Of a stretch of 64,000 bases of DNA, positions 1 to 10,509 are shown one piece after another. Source of the stretch: Turnera subulata. Taxonomy: Eukaryota > Streptophyta > Magnoliopsida > Malpighiales > Passifloraceae. The stretch spans positions 64,218 to 128,217 of the forward strand of contig JAKUCV010001619.1 of NCBI GenBank assembly GCA_028386065.3. Direction: 5' to 3'. Both the position numbers and the translations under genes were made by a program. Below the pieces are notes generated by a model that was given only the letters and a program-made list of their open reading frames with translations, was not told the origin of the DNA and ran no database searches. The first letter of the stretch is position 1. Each line of letters opens with the position of its first letter.

Positions 1-626
1 AACATCGATGTTGGTGTGACCAACATCGATGTTGGCATGAAGATTGGCCTTGGCCGAATCTCCAAAACATCGATGTTGTGTGGTCAAACATCGATGTTTT
101 TCATGCAGACACTCAACAACATCGATGTTTAAATGTTAAACATCGATGTTATTTGAGCTCGGCCAAATTGGTTTGAATTCCAGAATTCAAAGAACATCAA
201 TGTTCTAATACCAACATCGATGTTATTGAGCTCCAGGAGTTTAAACATCGATGTTTAAGGTAAACATCGATGTTATTGTGCTACTGCCAAGAACTTGAAC
301 TTTCAAGTACTCAAAACATCGATGTTTAAGTGTTGAATATCGATGTTCTTGAGCTACTGCCAAATGGTTTGGAGTTCAAGTACTCAAACATCGATGTTTA
401 AGTGTTAACATCGATGTTTTATGCACTCGGGAACCTCAAACATCGATGTTTGATTGTCAACATCGATGTTCTAAGGGCTCGCAAACCTCCAACATCGATG
501 TTTGGGTGTCAACATCGATGTTTTGAGGGTTTGGCAACCTCCAACATCGATGTTTGAATGTCAACATCGATGTTTTGTGGATTCGCAAACTTCAAACATC
601 GATGTTAAACATCGATGTTGTGGAGA
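1..626. repeat. Array of the 12-bp palindrome AACATCGATGTT
   Basis: I count about 20 exact copies of the perfect palindrome AACATCGATGTT plus a few one-base variants. They mostly come in pairs separated by 8-12 bp, and the pairs recur roughly every 60 bp with variable filler between them. The filler has a weaker similarity of its own (phrases such as 'gcaaacctc' and 'ggccaa' recur). The array reaches the left edge, so its true length is unknown. Two degenerate copies lie further right near 814-845. No reading frame or promoter is evident in it. Confidence 0.93.
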
Positions 627-649
627 CCAGTGACTTCAACTGCGAATTC

Positions 650-790
650 GAGTTAGAAGGAGGCCGAATTGGTGTCTGGCCTGAACAGCAAAGTTGTAGC
701 TCTACTTCTTAGCTTTCCAGGGACACTAAGTTTGCACACATCTGAGCTCTATAGCTCTGGATATGGCCGAAATACTGAGTGTTGCCAATG
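650..790. repeat. Fragment similar to the LTR of the non-autonomous element at 38891-46482
   Basis: The stretch beginning 'gttagaaggaggccgaat' closely matches 39436-39560 and 45270-45405, the same internal segment of both LTRs of the later element. Shared phrases in the same order include 'gtctggcct', 'aacagcaaa', 'cttcttagctttcca', 'ggacac' and 'gatatagc(c/t)gaaat'. Homology stops on the left, where the palindrome array begins. It is probably a diverged relative of that element or an LTR remnant. Confidence 0.75.
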
Positions 791-1415
791 GTTGGCGAGA
801 ATGAGATTCTCAAGACATCGATATTCAATTTTGAACATCGATGCTCACATGTATTTTTTGGTTTCCAAATTTACATAACATCAATGTATGATTTATCAAG
901 AACAAGCATTTGATGTGCTGGAATTATATGTTGATGAAAGATATTAAGTTCTTAGTTGCCTTCCATGATAAGCACTCATCAAGCTTAAGATCAACAATTG
1001 GTAGTTCTCTGCCAAAGCAAGGTGCCATTGTTTATCCTAAGAAGATGCGAGTGGATAATTATAATATCTCGATTGCTTATTGTGGGTGTGGACTTAACTA
1101 GGTTATCTTAAAAGGATTAAGGACCTAGGGGCAAGGGTTGAGAAATGTCTATAAGATAGACTTGGACAAGGTGTTGTTCACTCAACTATCCAAGAGTTGC
1201 ATAGAGATGTAATTGACAAGAGTTGTCTACCTAAATAGCTATGATATAAGTTTATCAGCCAAAGCTGAATTATGTTGTAGTGAAATATGGATCTTGGCCT
1301 ACGTATATAATTGTCTTGATTTATGTAGTAGGAGTACATTTAATAAAATTCCTTATTAAATGATTTGTATGCATGACTATTATTTGTGTGAGTTGATCAT
1401 TGTTGTAGAATTACC
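791..1415. other. Unassigned sequence before the copia gag
   Basis: It is AT-rich and without a convincing gene. Two degenerate palindrome copies lie near 814-845. An open stretch at 910-1101 has no recognisable motif. No 5' LTR or tRNA-Met-type primer binding site was found in front of the gag-like sequence that begins at 1416, so the 5' end of that element is missing or unrecognisable. Confidence 0.5.
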
Positions 1416-4400
1416 ATGGCACAAAACACTAGCACTTTATTTTTGCGATTGGTCCTTGAGTAGGACAAGCTAAATAGGAATAGTTTCCTAAGAGTGGCAT
1501 CACATTTTGAGGATAGTCCTCAAACAAGAAAAGAACTTGTATGTCCCTGAAGGGCCTGTTCTTAATGAACCGGGGCCTAATGCTCTTAGGGCAGAATGAG
1601 ATGCTTATAAGAAGCATGTTCATGATGCATTGGATGTTGCATGCCTTATGTTTATCACCATGGACTCTCAGCTTCAGAAGCAACATGAGAACATGGGGGG
1701 CGTTCGATATGATCGAACACCTGAAAATGCTCTGAGGAGAGCAAGTAAGGCATGGGAGGTACGAGACCTCTAAGGCATTGTTCCAATGCAAGATGGCTGA
1801 GTTGTCACACGTTGGACCTCATGTGCTCAAAAGTATTAGATACATTGAGAGCCTTGAGGGTCTTAGTTTCCTTGGAGAAGGAAAAGGGTAAAGCAATGTT
1901 AAACAAGAAGAAGAAATGTACCAAAAGATTTGGTGCATATACATCTTCTTGATCTCATGTGCTGAAACCCAAGGGAGGTATTGCAAAGGTAGAAAATTGT
2001 TTCTGTTGCAATAAACCAGGCCATTAGAAATGCAACTGCCCTGTTTACCTTGAAGAGGTAAAGAAGCAGAAGGGAAGTGAGACTTCCGCTTCAGGTATTT
2101 TGTTATAGAGGCTAATATCTCTACCTCTGCATCATGGGTATTAGATACCAGATGTGGTTCTCACATTTATGAAATGTGAAGGAACAGAGAAAGAGTGAGA
2201 GATTGGCTAAGGATGAGATAGACCTACGCATCGGAATTGGAGCAAGAGTTGCAACATTACCCGTAGGGACTTACTATCTATCCTTACCTAGTATTTTGGT
2301 TTAGAACTAGACCATTGTTATTATGTACCTACCATAAGCAGGAATTTGATTTCTGTGTCTTGTTTGGACAAGAAAGGTTTTTCATTGTTAATAAAGAACA
2401 ATTGTTGTTCTATTTATTTCAATGAAATAGATTATGGTAGTGCATTTTTGAGCGATGGTTTGCATGTTCTAAAACTAGAAATGCCTGTCTATAACGTTAA
2501 TACGGAAAAGGTTAGAATGAAGTGCAGAATCAACTCGGAAAGGTATTAAGATGCTTCGATCAGATCGAGGCGGTGAATACTTAGACCGAGAGCTTCTTGA
2601 TCATCTAAAGGGTTGTGGTATAGTATCACAACTTACTCCACCGGATACGCCTCCATGAAATGTTGTATCCGAAAGGAGGAACGGAACCTTGTTGGACTTG
2701 GTTCGTTCTATGATGAGTCAAGCTAACCTTTCTTCTTCCTTTTGGGGACATGTATTATTGAGTGCTGTATTTACACTTAACCGTGTTCCATCTATATCGG
2801 TCAAAAGACACCATATGAGATATGGACTGGGAAGCGTCCCAACTTGTCTTTTATGAGGGTTTAGGGTTGTCATGCTTACGTGAGACGTGAAGCATCGGAT
2901 AAACTCGACCCTAAATCCGACAAGTGCCTTTTGTATGATACCTTAAAGGTATTATTTCTATAATCCCATAGAGCACAAAGTGTTTGTGGCTCAGACTGCT
3001 GTTTTCTAGAAAGAGTGTTTATTTCTAGAAAAATCAGTGGGAGGATAATAGAACTCGAAGAAGTTCGAGATAAAGAGGCTGAGATGGAACAAAGGACAGG
3101 ATCCGCAAGTTGTTGTGGATGAGAATCCTGTACCTAAAACACATGGACCGCGTAGGTCGGATAGGACTCGGTATGAGCTTGAGAAATATGGATTTCTCAT
3201 AACTCATATTGGAGATGTGATGCTCATAAGTCAGGATGAGCTCACTTCCTATCAGCTGATCATTACGGGTTTAGACTCCAAGAAGTGGCTTGAAGCTATG
3301 AATTCGGAAATGGAATCCATGTATCAAAACAAGGTATGGACCTTGTTTGATCCACCTGAAAGGGTAAAACCTATAGGGTGCAAGTGGGTCTTTGTGAAAG
3401 ACCGACATGGATGGTAATGTGATTACCTTTAAGGGCAATTGGTTGCGAAAGGTTTCAAGCTAGTTCATGGTATTGACTATGATGAAACCTTCACACCAGT
3501 CGCCATAGTTAAATCTATCCGAATTCTATTGGCTATAGCTGGATGCCATGACTATGAGATATGGTATGCAAGTTGCAAATGTCCATTTGTGGACTAAAGC
3601 AAGCTTCTAGGAGTTGGAATCTTCGTTTTAATGATGTAATCAAAGAGTTTGGTTTCATTAAAAGTGAAGATGATTCATGTGTTTACAAGAAGGTTAGTGG
3701 GAGCACTATTGTTTTCTTGTTATTGTATGTTGACGACATCCTACTTATTGGGAATGACACTCCGACACTAAAGTCTGTAAAGACTTGGTTAGGAAAGAAT
3801 TTCTCAATGAAGGACTTAGGAGGAGCTGCCTAAGTGTTAGGCATAAAGATCTATAGAGATAGATCCAAAAGGCTTCTCGGGCTAAGTCAGAGTACATATA
3901 TTGACAGGATGCTAAAGAGGTTTAGCATGCAAAGATACCAAGAACGGTTTCTTGCCCATGTCACATGGCATAGCTCTCTCAAAGAATCTGTATCCTAGTA
4001 TGACTAAGGAGAGAGAGCGGATGGGTTAGATTCCTTATGCGTTTGCAATAGGATCTATCATGTATGCCATGCAATGTACTAGGCCGGATGTCACTTATGC
4101 TTTTGAGTGTCACAAGCAGATGCCAATCTGATCCCGGTGAAAGTCACTGGATAACGGTTAAATATCCTTAAGTACTTGAGAAGCACTAAGGATGCATTCC
4201 TGGTTTACGGAAGCGTTGATGGGCTTGTTGTAAAGTGTTACAAAGATGCCAGCTTCCAAACTGACAGGGATGATTTTAGATCGCAATAAGGATATGTGTT
4301 TCGTCTTGGAGGTGGTACTGTGAGCTGGAAGAGTTCCAAGCAAGAACAGCCACCGACTCTACAACTAAGGCTGTGTATAGTTCCTTCTGGGAACAATGTA

Positions 4401-4492
4401 GCAGATACATTGTCTAATCTTCTCATGCAACTGAAGCATGATGGTCATGCTAGATCCACATGTATAAGATACATGGATGATTGGCTTTAGTG
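1416..4492 (+). pseudogene. Degenerate Ty1/copia gag-pol polyprotein
   Basis: Copia domains appear in the standard order but in several frames with stops. Gag starts at the ATG at 1416 (MAQNTSTL...). A CCHC zinc knuckle lies near 1993-2040 with spacing C-x2-C-x4-H-x4-C, but with a TAG just after the His. The protease reads SWVLDTRCGSHI near 2127-2163, so the catalytic DTG is now DTR. The integrase core lies at 2550-2790 (SDRGGEY, then ERRNGTLLDLVRSMM). Reverse transcriptase lies at 3290-3830 (WLEAMNSEM, CKWVF, ICGLKQASR, then the YVDDILLIGN catalytic box near 3727). RNase H-like remnants extend to a terminal stop near 4488. Frame changes and stops between all blocks mean no functional polyprotein. 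The block order fixes the + orientation. I did not assign a lineage. Confidence 0.93.
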
Positions 4493-4504
4493 CAAGTGGG
4501 AGAT
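4493..4504 (+). other. Polypurine tract of the copia element
   Basis: The purine-rich AAGTGGGAGA lies directly before the TGTTAG... LTR start and just after the end of the pol remnant, the expected position for plus-strand priming in a + oriented copia element. Confidence 0.8.
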
Positions 4505-6213
4505 TGTTAGTAATATGCCCAAAAGCCAATCATGGATGTTTATTTATAGTCATGTACATACACTTTAAGGTTATTCCAATAAGTATCGTTTATGAGATAA
4601 ACGCTTGCACATACTTATAACCCTAGAATATTTTATATTCTTAAATGTCCCTAGTCGATTATTATTACGGATGGGTTGTAATAATAAATTAAGACTAGCG
4701 TATGTTGAGAATTTATATGTGATATGAATTCTACATACGGGTACAAGTTGGAGAACTTGTGGACTGGACCGACCCACATAAGAACCCTACATGGAACGTT
4801 ATATGTATGTCATTAGTGGTTCTTATAGATGTGATTGTCCTCCGACCTGAGATCGTCAAGGTATCCAACATATGAATCATGTACTTTGATATTATTCCTA
4901 GTCACCCGTAACTGGGTGGACATAAGGGTAATCATTGGGTATATGCCGAGTATGTAGTGGGTTTTGATTGATCAAGAGGGGATTCGTCCAACCCATATAA
5001 CGGGTATATTATCGGATGGTTTCTTGATAGAGTTGAACTGTAAATGCACGACCGTGCTCGGATTATGATATGTTGATATCATTGGTATCCGTTTTACACA
5101 GTTAACTCGAGGATCAAGAAACCGAGATTAAACATATACGAGATTGACATATTCCATGTCTCGGTTTAATCTTGATAATGGGACGAAGTGACGATGACAT
5201 ACTTACGAGGCATAGAGAATCAGTACTGATCTTGTCGTTGGGGTAGCAATGATGTGTTGCTAGACGCCGCTCTTTGCTTATAATTGTAAAATGGGATTTT
5301 ACAATTATTGCCGGATGTTACAAGTTCCTACAGGGTCACACACATAGAACCGTTGATTCGAGCAGGTGGTTGAACCGTGGTTGGACCATGGTTGGACCGG
5401 TTTGTGGTTGGACCGTGGTTGGACCATGGTTGGACCAGGGTCATTTTTGGGTGGTTGGTTTGCTGAATGTCAGCATAATTGAGCCCCATTAGTGCTGTCA
5501 TGTGTGATAATACATTAGTGTGATTAGTGGAGGCTAATGATAATGAATGTCATTATCATTGGACCACCATGTTTGCCATTAGTCACATTATCTTATGCCA
5601 ACATGTGTTAGTGGAAGTGTGTGTGTTGTGATCAGTTTTTCAGACCCTTTGAGAGCTGCACATCACGTTTTTTGACAGACACAAGAAGCTCAAGAGAGTC
5701 TTGAGTACACTTACTCACTTCCTCTTCTTCTTCTTTGTAAAAGAGAGAAGAAAGAACACCAACAAAGACCACTAGCTTTGGTTGTGTGGTTTGAGTGATT
5801 AGATCACTTCCTCTTCATCTTGGCATACTCTGGTTTTGTTCTTGAGAAGAGTTCTTGAGAACTTGAGAGAGCATACACACATACACCCTTGTTTGAGAAA
5901 CAAGAGAAACACCACAACCATTCAAGCTCCCGGTTTCTGCTGCTAGCACCCAATCCGGGAGTGCTCGGAAGTTGGGTCGTGTGACGACACCACCTTGATC
6001 ACGGTTTGTGTGGATACCGTAGAGGGGCGAGGCCTTTGTCTGGCTCTAACTGATTCGGTTCCAGCAGTTGGGTGAAAGACCTCAACCGAACAAGGTACGA
6101 AATTTTGTTATACGGTTTATATGCTTCACATGTGGTTCTTGGTTTAGTTTCTGTAGTTCCGCTGTGCATTTTATGTTCTATATGAAGTGTCATGTAGATT
6201 ACGGAAACTTACA
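4505..6213 (+). repeat. 3' LTR of the copia element (about 1.7 kb)
   Basis: It starts TGTTAGTAATATG immediately after the polypurine tract. The right end is inferred at ...GGAAACTTACA because the neighbouring minus-strand copia fragment begins there. The second half has the look of an R-U5 region, with pyrimidine-rich 'cctcttcttcttc' and repeated gagaag runs. A run of GGTTGGACC-type repeats sits at 5376-5440. No matching 5' LTR is present in the window, so this is a 5'-truncated element or a remnant of one. The left boundary is firm; the right boundary is good to perhaps 10-20 bp. Confidence 0.75.
5370..5440 (+). repeat. Short tandem repeats of (G)GTTGGACC(A/G)TG inside the LTR
   Basis: Successive imperfect copies of a 10-12 bp unit (ggttggaccatg / ggttggaccgtg / ggttggaccggt) are visible. 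This is a local minisatellite in the LTR with no coding meaning that I can support. Confidence 0.75.
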
Positions 6214-8023
6214 AATCTTTCACCAACATCTTGCTTGATAATCTGGATATGAGGTCTAAGTTGGCATGCCCTAGCCTTCTATGCCACAAGGTTGGTGTTT
6301 CTGTTCTTGAACTTAAACACTTAAGCTCAGAGTTAGTAGCATTATCAAAACGTATAGAGTAGACATTTTCTTTTCTGGTACCAGTAAATAGCACATCTTC
6401 ATCTACTGAGCTAACTAAGCATTTAGAAGCTTCAAAAGTGACTTTAAAACCTTTATCACAGAGTTGACTCACACTAAGCAGACTATACTTAAGACTATCA
6501 ATAAGTAAAACATGTTCAATAGAAGGGATAGTGTCAATGTTACTAAACCCGAGAATTTGTCTTTTGGACTTGTCCCCAAAAGTTACTTTTTCTCGGTCTT
6601 TCATGGTTAGGGATGAAAATATGGATACTACTCCTGTCATATGCCTTGAGCATCCACTGTCTAGGATCCATTCATCCCTTGTCATCTGCAGAAAACAACT
6701 AGGTTTTAGGTACCCAAACTAACTTGGCTCATGTAGGGCTAGAATTGGTTCCAAAATCGGAACCCACACATATCTAGCATTTTCATCCATCTTCTTGATC
6801 CTACAAGCCTTGATACCATGACCATTCTTTCCACAGTAATAGCAAGTATTATGTGGTGCATGATAATGTGTATGCATATAATTCCTAGAAGACTGTACAT
6901 AGTGTTTCTTCTAAATCTATGTGACTGCATACTACGATTTGGTTTTCTAAAAATCATATCTGTCCTGTATGACATATTCTTTCTATATGGTTTTCTATCA
7001 ACCAGATTTGACCTACTTGGCTTTGAAGTATAATAGTTCACATACTTTTGTGTCCTAACATTCTTAAGAAGTGAAGTACCAGGTTTGTATGGTATACTAG
7101 ATTCTGCCTAACAATTTGCACAGTAGGATTTGGTTTTTCAGAAACCAAATATGTAGCACCTAATCCTTCTTTCTGTGTAGAACTTCTTTGTTGTCCAAAC
7201 AACATGTTCAAATTATTGGTACTGCCAGTAAATTTCTCTACAGATGATTTTAGATCAGTGACATGTTTCTCATGAACATTTTTCTCATTTTTAAGAACTT
7301 TACACATATCATTCTTACAAGCATTCCCCTTTTCAAGTTCGTCATAAGCATTCTTTAGAGCAAATTTCTCAGCTTTTAAATCCTCACTTACTTTCATAGC
7401 ATCAGCATTAGCTAGCCTAAGTTTCTCATTTTTATTTTTTAGGCTTCCTCAACAAATTCAAGCAAATCAATCTTCTTCTTATACTCCTTATTTTCCTTAA
7501 CTACTTGCTTGTATTTGGTATGCAATTCATCAAAAGCATCAAGTAATTCTTCTATATTAAGGTCAATAGATTCTATTACCTCAGAATCTTCTTGGGCCAT
7601 AAAACATAGGTTGGTCTCCTCCTCGGTATCAGAATCGGTTGAAGAGTCTGAATCATCCCATGCAACCATAGCCTTCTTTCCCTTGGTTTTTGAAAAACCA
7701 GATCGGTCCTTCTTTTGTTAAGGACACTCAGACTTGATATGGCCTGGACGATTGGAACCAAAGCACACCAAAGAGTCTTTCTTGGGCTCCTCTGCTTTTG
7801 TGACCTTAAGATTCTTCCCTTTAAGTTGCTTCTTCATCTTAAGGTACCTTGCGAATCTTCTGGTGAGAAGAGCCATATCGGAGTCGCCATCATCATCAAT
7901 TGATTCTATAGGTCCTATGGTGAGAAACCTAACCATAGGTCCTTCATCCTCGAATAGTCCCTCAAAACATGCAACATAGTCTTTGCTGTAGAGGAACATA
8001 ACAGATAGAGCGGACTGGTTCAA
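6209..8023 (-). pseudogene. Minus-strand Ty1/copia fragment: gag, protease, GAG-pre-integrase
   Basis: Read from right to left on the minus strand. Near 7725-7765 is a zinc knuckle CFGSNRPGHIKSEC in which the second Cys is Ser. Next comes an acidic, Ser/Asp-rich and Lys/Glu coiled-coil-like region (7038-7669). A second knuckle CYYCGKNGHGIKAC lies near 6790-6850. The aspartic protease WILDSGCSRHMTG lies near 6630-6670. A GAG-pre-integrase domain ends TLWHRRLGHANLD near 6240-6290. The product would be the N-terminal half of a copia polyprotein. It is broken by frameshifts (for instance around 7041 and 7397) and ends abruptly after ...MLVKDL at the junction with the neighbouring LTR. No integrase or RT is present. 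It is independent of the + strand element next to it. Confidence 0.9.
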
Positions 8024-8024
8024 A

Positions 8025-8640
8025 TATGGCAGAAGAAACGGCGTTGATTAGTGAGCAGAAGTCATGCACTGCTAACCAACAAAAAGTCTGAACCAGTTGG
8101 GGCCCTGGCCAACTCCACACAGGCGGGCATACAAGATCTAAGGCAAGATCATCAAAGATCATATCAACAAAATAGACAGATTTGGTAGTGAATTGGCCCG
8201 AAGCCGAGTGACGCCAGTAAACCACATCTGCATCAGCATCGGGAGACGGGCACTAAACCCCAACAATCTTCAAACAAATGGCAGACAACAATAAGTTTTG
8301 AAAGCGGGACAAATCCTAGGACCCCAACGGAAAACCAAATCAGAAACAGCCTAGGAACAATCATCCTCCGTAATAAAACCCAAAGCAACGGCCCGAACGG
8401 GCCCACATCCTCTACCTAGGCATCCTTCCAAAACCAAACAGTCTGGCCATTTCCCAACGCCCACTCCAAACCATCAAACACCAACGGCCATACATGGGAC
8501 AACCCATGCCATAGGGAAGAACAAGAACCAAAGGAAATAGACTCCAATACCGGGTCACGCAGGTGTAGGTGCTTAGCCTGAATAACACGCACAGAGAGCG
8601 AGTTCGAGGAGGACACCAAACGTCATCCCAACTTGGCCAA
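8025..8640 (-). pseudogene. L1-type LINE ORF2 C-terminal fragment
   Basis: Minus-strand translation gives two typical plant non-LTR signatures. One is GLSHVWPLVFDGLEWALGNG..VWFWKDA near 8418-8520, corresponding to the segment before the zf-RVT domain. The other is VYWRHSASGQFTTKSVY near 8165-8225, the start of the zf-RVT (zinc-binding reverse transcriptase) domain. Stops and frame changes separate them. The fragment ends against the copia gag at about 8024, so one element probably inserted into or recombined with the other. No poly(A) end is visible. Confidence 0.82.
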
Positions 8641-8741
8641 CAAAGCTCTATTCTATACCTCCAAAGAACGAGCAATGAGCAATGGGAGGAGGAGGAGAGT
8701 TTTTTTTATGTGTCCGAATATAAACAAAAATAAGTTGTGTG

Positions 8742-9264
8742 GAGGGTAAAATATGTAATTGGTCTCCAAATTATACTGAAATGATAAGAATGATCCTCCA
8801 ATGCTAAAAACAATTAATGACATTCTCATACTCATCTAAAATGATTAATTTAATCCCATCGTCCGGTTAAATTACAGATTTGCTGATGTGACACCCTAAT
8901 TAATGATACAGCGAGCCCCACGTATCAGAATAATAATTTTTAATTACCTTATCGACCGGAATACCAAACCGAATATCTTATAGTCCCAAAACACTTGGCC
9001 GAGCGTCCCAAACAACCCAAAAAAAATGTTTTCCATCGATAAGGTTTTCGGTTCGACATCCAAGCCGGTAAACTTTTTGATTTGGTATCTAGTTCGGTTT
9101 ATTATTCTGACACGTGGGGCCTATATTATCATTAATTAGGGTGCACGTCAGCTAATCTATAATTTAACCAGACGAAGGAATTTATTTGAATCGTTTATAC
9201 CGTAAGAAGACTATTCTTATCATTTCTGTATAGTAGGAAGACCAATTATATATTTTACCCTCTG
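8742..9264. mobile_element. Non-autonomous inverted-repeat (MITE/foldback-like) element
   Basis: The two ends are long imperfect inverted repeats. The left begins GAGGGTAAAATATGTAATTGG and the right ends CCAATTATATATTTTACCCTC. Similarity continues inward for about 190 bp per arm, including matching 'ccctaattaatgata' and 'cccacgt(a/g)tcagaataataa' blocks. The arms carry degenerate subrepeats of the type 'gtcctaaa..catttgag' and resemble the elements at 12158-13704 and 15784. No coding capacity. I could not define a clean target duplication. Confidence 0.8.
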
Positions 9265-10509
9265 TTTGGAAGCACACTCCCTACCTAACATTTGGTTGGA
9301 AGCATTTGCTTGAATGAAACGAAAACGTCGTGGAGTTATTTTGAAACAAAACATTTGCTTGGAAGCGCTTTTAAAATAATGACAAATTGGTCGGACTTCA
9401 GATTCAAGTTATTTTAATATATACGACAAGTCTATTTGCGTTGTTTCAACTTTCAAGTCAAGGCGTTGTTTGCACTTTATCTTTTTGTTTTTCTAACAAA
9501 GCCGGTTTCGTTGCTCTTTCGATCTCCAAAATGAGCATTTTCCTTGGATTTCCTTCTACAACAACCTAAGACTTGGACATTTTCTCCTACTTTTCTGGAA
9601 GAGGAACAAATAACAAATTGGCTCGGTGCATCCTAACTTTAACCGAATTACCTCCTTCCATATGGTAAAACAAGAATGCACCCTCCATTTCCCTGGTCTG
9701 CGCGCGCCTAAATTTGTTCGGGCAGTAGAGGATAACATATTAAAACTCCAAAAATAAGCATTATGACAAACTCAAATTTTTGCTATTATTCATGCAATCT
9801 AACTCAAATCATGTTTATGCTATCATCCTTGGATGATTACCTCTTCGTGAAAAAAACATTCCACCAGTGGATAAAAACTTGAATTCGAGAATGGAACCAT
9901 GACCAACCTGGCGTTGCTTCCCTTCTTCCTGTTTTAATTTGAATAAGTAGTATTATAGTATGTTCTTAAATTGGGTGGTGGATTCATCTATATCCCAAGT
10001 TTGTCCTGTACAATTATTTTGTAGAAATTTATATTTTTTTGTCGAAATTTTGTACAAATTTATGAGTGTAGATAAAAACAGCGTTATTATTCAGAAATAA
10101 CCTATAATATCCGCTCATGTTGGTGGTACCGCCCGCCAAGTCGTATTGATGGTATGCAGAGGTCCCTTTATAATTCAAACTGAAAAAACACGTGAGCTGG
10201 GTTGGGGTGTACTTGGGGGGTTTACTTCTGTGATCTATCGCAATCCCAATTATGAAAACTCGTGAGGCTGGGTTGGGGTGCGTTTACATCAATCATGTTT
10301 TCGGTAACAAGTTTCGGTGATTACTTTAATAAGCCCAACAACCATCACCAACCCAAGTTAACTACCTCAGCGGTACTTGACCAAAAAGACTAATACTAGC
10401 AGCACAGTTCCACTACAAATAAACCAACAGAGATGCACAGTTTTCCATGTAAGAAGGAGAAACTAAGAAGCATATCAACCTTCTTCTCAAGTTGAACATA
10501 AAACTACTC
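9265..10509 (+). promoter_or_regulatory. Upstream region of the CAD-like gene, with an AC-type element
   Basis: The region is non-coding. ACCAACC at 10347-10353, about 160 bp before the ATG, matches the AC (MYB-binding) element known from phenylpropanoid and monolignol gene promoters. A TATA-like 'tacaaataaa' lies at about 10413-10422. Two similar 18-bp phrases, 'gtgagctgggttggggtg' near 10192 and 'gtgaggctgggttggggtg' near 10263, form a short direct repeat. A Mutator-like or other element was not recognised here. The regulatory reading is inference from motif identity and position. Confidence 0.4.

Noticed and set aside
1..626. CRISPR array reading of the regularly repeated 12-mer
   Set aside because: The repeat is too short, paired and palindromic, the spacers are only 8-40 bp and similar to each other, and the genome is a plant's.
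669..1101. Two short + strand open frames
   Set aside because: The first lies in the LTR-like fragment. The second has no motif or homology that I can name. Both are of a length expected by chance.
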